From: Coemansia sp. RSA 487
Lineage: Eukaryota > Kickxellomycota > Kickxellomycetes > Kickxellales > Kickxellaceae
Assembly (NCBI GenBank): GCA_027577595.1
Contig: JANBRJ010000088.1
Location: forward strand, 1-64,000
DNA length: 64,000 nt
Direction of reading: 5' to 3'
This document shows positions 53,334 to 63,400 of this stretch, piece after piece. The number at the start of each line of letters is the position of its first letter. Positions within the stretch are counted from its first letter, which is position 1. The notes beneath the pieces were generated by a model. It had not been told where the DNA came from and did no database searches. It saw only the letters and a list, made by a program, of their open reading frames with translations. The position numbers and the translations under genes were made by a program.

Positions 53334-56300
53334 ATGTCAGACAACCAAGCTCAAAATCCGTCTACTACGAGTAACCCTGCATCACACTTGATTGCTGCAA
53401 TTACCAAACAGCCCGCTTCTCCGCAAGGAACCAGGAGTAGCATTGGTGACGACGAAAATCTAATCGCCGAGTCCATACGTGCTGAGCAAAAGCTGCAACA
53501 ACAACAGCAACAGCGATTAGCAAGCCCGAGCATCACTCAATCGCCGCCATCGACACGAGTTCACACACCAAAGGCACCCAACAACTTGAGTTTGCCTTAC
53601 CTGCCGAAAGAAGGCGAGAATCAGAGCAGCCCTGGTATGGCTGATGTTACGCAGGTCAAGCAGGATTCTGTCGACACTTCTGAACTTGTAACAAGTACAG
53701 CCAACTCTGAATCCATAAGGGAGCAGCTTTCTTCCAACATGTCGCACCCAAACGACGAACACGATCGGCGAGAATCGAGAGATGATAAAGAGCATGGTAG
53801 CGCCCATGTTCGTCGGCGTGGCTTAATGCGCGAAGAGAGCTTTGACAGCGAAATGTCCTCGGCCGAGGACAGCAAAAGAATATCCAGCACCTCTGGAATT
53901 AGTTCTCCTACATCGATGGCAGCGGCGGCGGCGGCCGTGGCCGATGCAGTCGCTAGGTCGAATATATCTGCGCGAGAAAGCAGCGGCGCACAGAACCCGC
54001 TCTCTCCGTCCAGCATCTCACACCAGGCACAATACACGTTTTCTAGCCCATCTCCAGACGTAGGGTCCTCCAAGCATAGGCGTACGAGCTCTGGGAATAC
54101 AGGAAACGTTCCCAGGCAGTCCGAGGGCTCGATCTTCAGCTCGCGCGCATCGCCATCAATGAACCTATCGCCGACTTACCAGCCGAGCCCCAGCTTCAGC
54201 CAGCAGATGGAAGAGGACGTCCACATGTCCGAGTCGCCATCGGCTGACGACCACCTAAGCCTGACAGGGGGCGCTTCGGGATTTCACAGGAGCACCCACG
54301 ACCTGAGTGGTAATCTCTCTGACAGTGGCGTGTTTCGGCATCGCAGCACAATGCAGCGCAGAGGCAGCGACACCCGGCAGCAGATGTCTCCCAATCCAAC
54401 GCGATCCAGCACATCGCCCTTGGATGGCGACGACAGCCCAAGCACGCGCGACGGCGTGTCAATGTCGGCAAAGTCGGCTATACTCTACCACGCAGGCTAC
54501 AACTCGGGCCGCGGAGCAGTGTGGCGCTTTTTCAAGGTTGTCGAGTCTCGTGTTTCTGGAAACACAGATCGTGCAGAGTGCCTTCTTTGTCAGAAGCGCA
54601 TGCTGGGAAAGTCAGCCGATATGAAGAAGCACATTGTCCAAGGCTGCCCGCAGAAAGGTAGCATCTCGGAGGACATGCTTCCGATCCTGGAGATCGTCAG
54701 GACAGAGCTGGAGAACCCAAAGAAGCGCGCAAAGCGCAACTCCAATACACCCATTGTAATGCGCGCGGATGGCTCATTTGCCCCTGTTCCCAACACGCCA
54801 AGCTCCACGTCCTTGGAGCCAGCGCCCATTTCTACTCGGGTCCACACAGTGTCGGGAACACCAAGCGCAGCCAGGTCGCTGTCTTTTCAGCGGCCCACTC
54901 CGTATGACGTACAGTACGATGTTCAGCGTGCAAAGATGGCAAAATACTCTAGGTAAGTCTTATTGAATGTGAAGTTAGTTCCGGCTGCTATTTCCTCTCG
55001 TTTGTTATTGCTATTGCTACTGTTGTGCATTAGGCTAATGGCGCTTGCAATGCGATGCAGCGACCACGTTTTGCCCTGCTTTATTTCCAATCTCACTCTC
55101 ATTCGATGCATCCTTTGCTAGATCTGGAAAAAAGCATCCAGCATATTATGTTTCAGGCTGAGTAAGCAAAGCACATAATATGCTGGGGTGGCTTTCAACT
55201 TAATTGCAAATCATGGCTGTGATTATCTACAAACTAGCATCCAATATTGTAGCAATTAAACATAACAATTGACTGAAATTATTTGGGTCTATTGACTGGG
55301 CTGCTGTTATATGTGGATCTCTGATATACGCCATCTGGGATATATCCTATTTCTGCCTTGTTCTCAGAACTGCCAGCACTTATTTTCTATTGCTGCTTTG
55401 GCATGTGTTTATTTATGGATTGGCAGCAGACAATCGTGGTAATAATTACTCTATTGTCGCTGCTTCTGTAACAAATGTCAAACCTAACCAAAAGCCCACA
55501 AGCAATCTCTAGATATGTTATAGATGCCACCACCGGGTTTATTGCCTGTCTTGTATGAACATTTGCTTTGCGTGGAACTCGATGGCCTATTTTCTATATA
55601 ATAGTCGTTGTTTCCAGCAGGCCGTGAACAGGCTTCCAAACTCTATCTCTTCCCTCTGCATGCCAATCTGAACATTGCCACTCGTATTTGACTAAAAATA
55701 CATTCTTGTTGATCGGAACACATTACTTTTGTGGCATCATTACTAACAACATCAACTTTTTCGTTGCCCTCATATTATTTCAGCCTTTTAGAGATCCAAT
55801 GCATCATACTGGAAGCGGCAGTTCGCGAATGCCCGAAGGCTCGGGCGGCAGTCGCGATCGTGGCGGCCACTTCCCACCATCTGTGCACGGCCACCAGGGA
55901 CATTCGCCTATGCAGATGGGGGGTCCGTCCGCTCATATGGCTCGCCAGTCGCAAATGCACCAGAGCCCTGTACCTGCACGGCTCCAGTCGCCAACACAGC
56001 CTAGTAGCTATGGTCATAGACACACGGGCCATAATATAGCACCGGTGCATCTTCAGCATCCACACCCGCTCCCTCCGCCACTTCAGACATTAACACCACA
56101 TCATCAGCCTAGAGCAACATCTCCTACCCAAGTATCGACACCTGGGTCCGCAATGTCACAGCCGCCGCCTCTGCCCCAGCACCACCGCCATACGAGCCAG
56201 ACACAGCCATCGCAGTCACAGCAGCAGCCCGTCCGCTATTATCCTCCGCAAGGACAAGCAGGTCCAGCACACGCTTTGCCCCATCAAGCCCAGCAGCAAG

Positions 56301-57202
56301 TACAGCAGCAGCAGCAGCACGGTCACTCCCAACGCCAGAACCCCCCACCATTGCATGTCATGCCATTGTCTCAGCGGCCGTCCCAGACTCCATCGCCCCG
56401 AGCAATGCCAATCGGCGCGCAATTCGGCAGACTGAAAGGTAAGCTACAGCAGCGCATCCCGCTGTATGGCGTGTGGCTATCGATCCCCAGCCCCGTAACA
56501 GCGCGGATGTTGGCAGCACAGGGGTTCGACTGGGCGTGTATCGACATGGAGCATGCGCCAACCAACCCGGCACTGATGGCCGAGATGGTTGCGGCAGTGG
56601 CCAGCAGCGGCACGTGTGCACCAATTGTGCGCGTGCCATCGCATTCGCCCGAATGGTTCAAATGGGCGCTCGATGCTGGCGCATACGGTATCATCATTCC
56701 GATGGTCAACACGCCCGAGGAAATGCGCAAGGTCGAGCAGCTCTGCAGGTATCCGCCTCTTGGCAAGCGCTCGATGGGCGCGTTCTATGCGCCCCATGCA
56801 TTCGGGCTGCGCGGACCGCGAGCCATGGCGGATTATGTGGAGCATGTGAGTGGCGAGGTTGTGGTGATTCCACAGATTGAGAGCGCCGAGGGCGTGATGA
56901 ACCTGCCAAACATTCTAAAGTCGGGCGGCATGGACGCGATATTTGTTGGGCCCTACGATCTCAGCGCATCGGTCAGAACAACGCAGGACTTGCAGTTCCA
57001 GGATGCGCTTGGGCGCATCGAAAAGGCTGCCAAGGACCACGATGTCCCGGTCGGAATCTACGCCTCGTCGGGTGCTGCAGCATGGTCCAAGATGAAGGAC
57101 GGATACACACTGCTTGTCGCAGCCAACGATATCGAATGCCTATCGTCGTCGGCTTCCGAAAACCTGGATCGTGCTCGAGGTGAAGCACACCCTTACCACT
57201 AA
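53334..57202 (+). CDS. BED zinc finger fused to an HpcH/HpaI aldolase domain (paralogue 2), two exons
   Basis: Exon 1 is 53334-54952 and exon 2 is 55792-57202, phase 2 (AG|A), intron 839 nt (GTAAGT...TTTTAG); 1009 aa. An in-frame TAA just before the ATG fixes the start. Residues 1-385 are Ser/Gln-rich and disordered. A BED-type finger lies at about 390-440 (VWRFFKVVESRV..., C-X2-C-X13-H-X4-C in CLLCQKRMLGKSADMKKHIV), then a basic patch (KKRAKRN). A His/Pro/Gln-rich linker of about 210 residues leads to a class II HpcH/HpaI aldolase domain (about 754-1000). It keeps FDWACIDMEHAP (His), IVRVPSH (Arg), RYPPLGKRS, IPQIESAEG (metal Glu) and FVGPYDLSAS (metal Asp), so pyruvate-type aldol chemistry is plausible. 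If splicing failed, two separate proteins would result; the in-frame join and the matching paralogue argue for one. Confidence 0.78.
54953..55791 (+). other. long intron of BED-aldolase paralogue 2, with a hairpin
   Basis: Donor GGTAAGTC at 54953 and acceptor CCTTTTAG ending 55791 keep the frame (R-D-P-M-H-H). A second acceptor, TTTCAG at 55783, is out of frame. A perfect 14-bp inverted repeat, CCAGCATATTATGT (55138-55151) with ACATAATATGCTGG (55173-55186), lies inside. Confidence 0.7.
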
Positions 57203-57569
57203 TGTTCTTGGGAGGAGGGAAGAGAGCTTTACTTCTTCGCTTTCTTTTTCGACACAAGACTTGCTTTGGCACCAGAGCTAGAAATGGCTATTCTGTTACC
57301 ACACAATTTACACCTTGCCCGACTGTGCTTTAGTTTCTCTGTTTTTATCTCGCCTGTCCTGTGCTTTTTGTATACCCAGGACCATTGTCCATATGCGATG
57401 TATGTTTTTTTTCACTCTCTTTACTTTTAGTTGTTTCTTTTTTTCTTCTGTTTTCATTCTTCCTTTTTAAGCAATTTGGAGTCTTATACTCACATAAAAT
57501 ATGGCAAATTCTAACCGTAGTCGTGCATCGGATTGAAGACAAACCAGTAAGAAATGCGTGGCTTGCTCT
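57203..57569. other. convergent 3' intergenic region
   Basis: 367 bp between two convergent stops; pyrimidine-rich, no gene. Confidence 0.6.
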
Positions 57570-59435
57570 TTAGATTTTGACTTTGGTCTTAGTTTTGGCT
57601 TGGGCTGTTGTGGGCTGCTGTGGCTGCGCTTGCTTTCCTTTGCGCAGGGAGAGGGCAATAAAGAGAGTGCCCAGAAATAGCGCCACCAGCGTCAGTATTT
57701 GGACCAGCGACGCATACTCTGCTTTTCCAACGGGCATGCGCAGCAAAGTATCTGAATCGGGAGTGACTCTAAGAGCACTGACAGGAGCTACACCAAGCTC
57801 ATGGAACAGGGCCAACCGAATATCCAGGTCGTCGAGGATGGGGGAACCAAAGTGTCTGTTCTCTTGGCTCTCTTGGCTATCTGACAAAGGGCACACAACT
57901 GCAGCAAGCGGGGGAAGAAGCGAAACGTCGATATGCGAGCTACCCGTCGGCTCGCCATGGAATCCGACGGTGTTCTCGTGTGCCACAGGCAACCGGTAGC
58001 GCGCATGAATGGGTACCATAAAGTCCAGGGTATCGAGGTGTGGGAACTGCGAAACGACCAGCACGCTACCCCAGTTGGGCATGGTTTCCGCCGGCCGCTC
58101 CAGCTCAATTGGTCCATAGTGGGTGTAATTCATGCCCAGACCGCCCTGGAGATCTCGCAGTTGGTATGGGTCGAAGAAATACGAGCGTGGGAGGATTTGG
58201 ATTGCGTCAATTCTGCACAGCCCGGCAGCTAGGTGCGGGTGCGGGAACGCGTGAGCCGAAATGTGTAGCGACGGATGAAACGAGCAGAACTCGTGGGTCC
58301 TTACAGCAACGCTGCCGCCGGCTAAGGCATTGGCTGTCTCGTGCTGTGCGTAAAACGACTCTGGAACATTCACGATTTTGGGTTTTGGGTCATTCTTCGT
58401 TAGCGTAAACGCCATGGTGTCCTTGGTTGGACCGATCCAAGTGACGCTGGATGTAGCGTTTTCTGCCGGAACAATGGTGATATTTTGTGCTGGGTGTAGA
58501 AGAGAAAGGACTTGGATCTTGATCTCCACAAATCCTTGGTGCGTGCGGTGGAGCCGCACTTGGATCCGGTGGTTGTCGAGCCACCGGTCTCCTTGGTACA
58601 TGACATGCGGGTCTATGAAGTTGCGCAGCGGGTGGTGCGGCCCGATCGCAAGCTTGGTCAGATCCAGCCGCGCGTTCGGTCGGTCGTCCACTAGTTGGCT
58701 GGCAAATGGATGAAAGTAGTAGATACTGGCATTGCCGATGCCGATGAACGCATCGGTACCGGGTGCCCCATTGCGGAGCGCCATTTGTGGCATCCTTGTG
58801 TCGCTATCGTCAGTGTCTCTCCCCAAATTATCCTCGTCTGGCCACCCCATAAAGGTAGCCACCCAGCGGCGCATCATCGCACGCGCCAAGCTGGCTGAAT
58901 AGTATGCGTCTGGCCGATCCGCACTCTGAAGGTGCTCCTTTTTAGCAGTGGCCGAGACGTGGATCCCGCAGTACTCCAGCCCCCTTGGCGGCATGAATGG
59001 CGCTGGTGGCAAGTAGTGCTTGTCGCGGCACATCTCAGAGCTAACCACAATCCGCGCCTCGTCCATAACATCTGGCCACAGCGGAAGGTCCACATGGTCG
59101 AATAGCGATCGGTATGTCCATACATGCCAGCTGGCTCCTTTTGTCTCAAACACCCATCCTTCGTTTGTTGATGCAGATGAGTTGCTGCTGCTGCTACTAC
59201 TCGTGGAGCTGACGTCCTGTCCGTAGATTACGTGGCTCTCGGTCTCAAATGGTACTGGGTCATCTGTTTGTTGTCCGTATGACGGTGGCTGCTTCATATT
59301 GGAATGCGATAGCGCGTAGATACCTGGAACCATATAGGCAAAGAGCGCAAGAAGAAGGAAAAGCGGCACAATGCTGCGCTTCATTCGGCTGAACGGGCTC
59401 CAAGACGAAAGGCTCCTACCGTTCGGAACAACCAT
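57570..59435 (-). CDS. PBN1: PIG-X/Pbn1-like subunit of GPI mannosyltransferase I
   Basis: 621 aa from MVVPNGRSLSSW (59433-59435); the frame is open 76 codons more, but that part is leader. A second Met (59384) directly precedes the hydrophobic signal (IVPLFLLLALFAYMVPGIYA) and may be the real start. The C-terminal half fits PIG-X/Pbn1: YFFDPYQLRDL (cf. the family's 'FYVDPYEL'), IELERPAE, then FMVPIHARYRLPVAHEN (the 'lPlHyRYh.P' motif). One membrane helix near 575-595 (ILTLVALFLGTLFIALSL) and a Lys-rich cytosolic tail end the protein. Pbn1 stabilises the ER enzyme that adds the first mannose to GPI anchors. The N-terminal ~400 residues are much longer than mammalian PIG-X, as in fungal Pbn1. 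Membrane topology and three motifs support the call; no single diagnostic residue exists. Confidence 0.72.
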   Translation of the reverse strand: MVVPNGRSLSSWSPFSRMKRSIVPLFLLLALFAYMVPGIYALSHSNMKQPPSYGQQTDDPVPFETESHVIYGQDVSSTSSSSSSNSSASTNEGWVFETKGASWHVWTYRSLFDHVDLPLWPDVMDEARIVVSSEMCRDKHYLPPAPFMPPRGLEYCGIHVSATAKKEHLQSADRPDAYYSASLARAMMRRWVATFMGWPDEDNLGRDTDDSDTRMPQMALRNGAPGTDAFIGIGNASIYYFHPFASQLVDDRPNARLDLTKLAIGPHHPLRNFIDPHVMYQGDRWLDNHRIQVRLHRTHQGFVEIKIQVLSLLHPAQNITIVPAENATSSVTWIGPTKDTMAFTLTKNDPKPKIVNVPESFYAQHETANALAGGSVAVRTHEFCSFHPSLHISAHAFPHPHLAAGLCRIDAIQILPRSYFFDPYQLRDLQGGLGMNYTHYGPIELERPAETMPNWGSVLVVSQFPHLDTLDFMVPIHARYRLPVAHENTVGFHGEPTGSSHIDVSLLPPLAAVVCPLSDSQESQENRHFGSPILDDLDIRLALFHELGVAPVSALRVTPDSDTLLRMPVGKAEYASLVQILTLVALFLGTLFIALSLRKGKQAQPQQPTTAQAKTKTKVKI

Positions 59436-60403
59436 TTTTAGAACCCACCAAAATGCTTTATTTGCAGAGAAAATAAAAAAGAGGAGGTATAATGAGAAAG
59501 AGACAAAAGCTTTAGAGAGCGTGTAATTTTTCTTGCTAAATGCTTTTTTCATCAGATAATGGTCATATTTTAAACACAGCATGATTAAACGTTTAGTTTT
59601 GGGAGAAGCTCCAAAATCAGGAACATAAGGGGCTGGAACCTGGATTACTGATAGAGCCCCCATTACTGGGGTGTGGTTTTGTTGGTATGTTCGGCGTTTT
59701 GGTTCACAATCGTTTGCCTTTCTTTTTGTGTTTATTGACTATATGGCTACAATAAGATCTATTTATAATACCAAAAGCAATCAGTTATTTTTCGCAGTTT
59801 TGGAACATTGATTTCCAGATTAGATACTAAGCGCTACGCTTCTCTGAAAAAACAAATAGACATTCTAATTATAAAGAACAGGCAGCTTCTTCGTAAATTA
59901 ATGTGTAAATTTAGTTCGGAAACCCATCTGCTAACCGTATAAAGATAAAACCGTATATTGAGGCATCAGACTTCGTAAAATAATTGTAAATTTAGATTAT
60001 AATTATTTACAAAGGAGCATAGGACACACATTCATCTGTGCTTTGCATATATATTCTGTTATTGTGGTCCAGGCAAGGATTATTTTTCTCTTTTCTTCTG
60101 TACTTGTCCACCCATTTGCTTTATACTTCTTGCCATTTTGGATTTTATAAAGGTAAGCTACTATTACTACAACATGATATTGCACCGTTAAGCGGTGAGC
60201 TGGTGCTTCACATGCTGCAGTGTCGATGTTTGCTTGTAACTCCCATCAGTAAAAGCGGATAGCTTGTACTGTCAAGTGATTGCTTCCAAACAGCATACAT
60301 GTATTACTAATACATTTTCCTTAACATTTTAGGTGTGTAAATCTCTTCATTTCTGTAGCTACGAAACCAAGAGAATTCAAAACACTCTTCAAGCACTAGT
60401 CAT
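59436..60403. other. divergent promoter region with candidate 5'UTR intron
   Basis: A donor (AAGGTAAGC, 60153) and an acceptor (TTTCTGTAG, ending 60358) with a branch-like TACTAAT near 60305 suggest a 206-nt intron in the leader of the ABC transporter. The upstream exon holds no in-frame ATG, so it is read as non-coding. Confidence 0.4.
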
Positions 60404-63400
60404 ATGCTGGCAAACTACAGAAATACTAGTACAATGTCGTCATTAGCATTTAGGTCGCCAAAGGCAGCCATTTCTGCAGCAGGATCTGCTGCTGTTACGG
60501 TATATTGCCTGCGCCAGCTGTACATCCATTCCTTGAATTTTATGCTGGGAGACCGCAGAGCCCTGTGTGGGAGCAACACAGCATGGGAGGTATCTCTTGG
60601 AAACGACTGCTTCCGCCTTGGTTTTCTGTGGCCGGCTTTACTCCTATCGTTTGGAGGAATAGCTGCTATTTCCTTTTGCCTCTGCTATGTGCTTCCACCC
60701 AGCGATGCAAATGAGTTTACTAGCGATGGTAGCTCTCCTTTCTCGCGGTTTTCAATTGGAAACAAGCTTGCTCCAGTACGCCGTCCTCCTGGCCAAACAA
60801 TTATAGTCGATAACAGGGTACGCGTAGGAACCTTCACTTTCCTTTTGCTTACCATTCAGACATCATTGTATTCTGTGTGGGCAGAAAACGCAAGTGTCGC
60901 TAAAAACAGTGGTATAAAAGACTATCTGTATTCTACAGCAATGCAACAGCTCTCAGCAGTTGTTTTGCTGCTTTCTGTTGGTTGTTTGGTTATTCTTTGG
61001 AGGAGCAACCGCATGACCTATGCTGGGCTCTTTCCCTGGGTTCTCCCAGCTGCTGTTGGCTTCCAGCTCTTTTCTGGCTTGTGCGAAATCTACGCTTCCT
61101 TTTTCACAGACAAAAACGCAAATGTCCCAGTCGTAGGAACTAACGCCTCTATACGTTCCAACATTTTGATTCTTACCACCATTTTCAACTTGGCTCTCTT
61201 GGTGCTATTTTCGCTTGTGCAGTGGCGCCCAGTATTCTTTCGGCCTCTTGCCAACACCCAAAGCGGTTCTATGGATTCATCTTATACGCCAATCTTGGAG
61301 GCTGGCGATGATGTTTCTGATGATAATGATGCCACTCCTCTTGCACATATAAATGATCAAAAGACAGGCGTCCTTGTGGATACTCCTGAGCAGAACTCTT
61401 CGTGGTTCGATAAACTGACCTTTTCCTGGCCAAATGAGCTACTGAAGAGAGGGGCGGTAAGAAATGTCAATTACTCGGATTTATACCTTTTACAAAGTAA
61501 AAACATGCCTGTACCCAACTGGAAACGTTACCAACGCTGTCGCAAGCCTGGGCGCTCTTTGTTGGTGGCACTGGCATTGACTTTTGCTCCAGAGATACTT
61601 GGCCAATTTGCGATGACAATGGTTATCTGTGTCTTGCGGTTTACTGGCCCATTCTTTCTACAGCGTATAATTCGGTCTATTGAAGTCTCACAGGAAGGTC
61701 TTCCGGTAAACAATACCCGCAGCAAATACCTTGATGTGTCTGGATTGCTGGTTTTCACTATACTTTCCTCAGTGTTATATAACCAGTCGCTGTGGATTGG
61801 GCGTCAGATGGGTATTCGTTTAAAAGGGCTTCTTGTTGCTGAGCTTTCTACAAAAACATTGCGCCGTCGTGGAAAGGGCTCATCAGATGAGAAAAAAACA
61901 GCAAACAAGGATAACAGTGAAAGTAAAGACGATATTAAGGAGGATTCTGCTGATACCAATGGCAAAGTGATGAACATTCTTACTGCTGATTTCGAGACAG
62001 TAATCTCTGTCTGCTCATATTTGGATGCCATATACATTCTACCATTTACATTGGTGATTGGAATTTGGTATATGTATAGAATGCTCGGGGCTTCTGCTAT
62101 TATTGGCCTAGTAGTCACCATATTATACGTACCTCTATCAAAGGTTTTGTTCAGCCGGTACAGAAAGCTAACTGAACAGCAAAGTGCTGCCAGCGATAAG
62201 CGGATTGCAACAATAACAGAGCTTTTGCAAGGCATTAAGGCAGTCAAGTTGTTTGGGTGGGAGTCACGCTTTCTAGAGAAAGTGGATGAGCGCCGTGAAC
62301 ATCAGTTGGACTACTCGTGGAAAGTATTCTTGTGGTCCACAGGTATTGGCATTAGTGCATCACTAAACCCAATTATAATTCTGGTCATTACATTTACATC
62401 GTATGTTATTGTGTTTGGCAACACATTGAATGCAGAAGTTGCGTTTACATCTATTGCCATTTTCCAAATGGTTCGCACAGCCATTGCCCATCTTCCAGGT
62501 TATATAAGCTTCGGTGTCGGCGGATATGTGGCTCTCAGGCGTATGAACTCATACTTGAAGCAACCTCAGATTCAGGACCTTGAAGAGCGTACGTCAGCAC
62601 AGACACTTAGTGATGAGCTAGGATTCGACTGCGCAGACTTGGAATGGAACGGCTCTGAAACCACCAAAGATACAGCAAATATCGATTCTAACATACCAAA
62701 AAACACAAATTCTATCCTTGACAGCAGCCAAACAACAGAAAACGCACCACTGCTTGCTGAAACATCTCAGACACAAACCGCACTGTCTATGAGGTCATCA
62801 ACTACTCAAATTACTGACCAAGAGGACGTTTCCAGATTTTCGCTAAAGGATATTGATGTACGGTTCCCGCTTGGAGGTCTGTCAATCGTTGTTGGGCCGA
62901 CAGGAAGTGGAAAATCCTCACTTCTGTCCGCGCTTGTTGGCGAGATGACTTTGGTTCGTGGACGTGTTCTGCTTCCAACCATCGACTCGAGTACGCTCGC
63001 AGATGACAATGAAAAGTACAGAGATATCATTGAGCTTTCAAGCGAAGGTCTTGCAATCCGCGACATTGCCTATGTTGCGCAAGAGTCGTGGCTGCGCAAT
63101 GCCACTATTCGCGAAAACATCCTGTTTGGCGAACCGTACAGCCAGGAAAGATATGAAGAAGTGCTGCGTGTATGTGCGCTCAAGCCCGATCTGCGTATCC
63201 TGGTCGCTGGCGATATGACCGAAATCGGCGAGCGTGGAGTGACTCTTTCGGGTGGACAGAAGCAGCGGGTTGCGCTGGCGCGTGCTGTGTATTCCAGTCG
63301 CCGCATTCTTCTCATCGACGACTGTCTGTCGGCAGTTGATGCACACACAGCAAAGCACATATTGATGGAATGTCTGCTGAACAAGACAAAGTTGATGCAG

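Noticed and set aside
59436-59663. 76-codon extension of the PIG-X-like gene
   Set aside because: Low-complexity leader; the Met before VVPNG or KRSIV directly precedes a proper signal segment.
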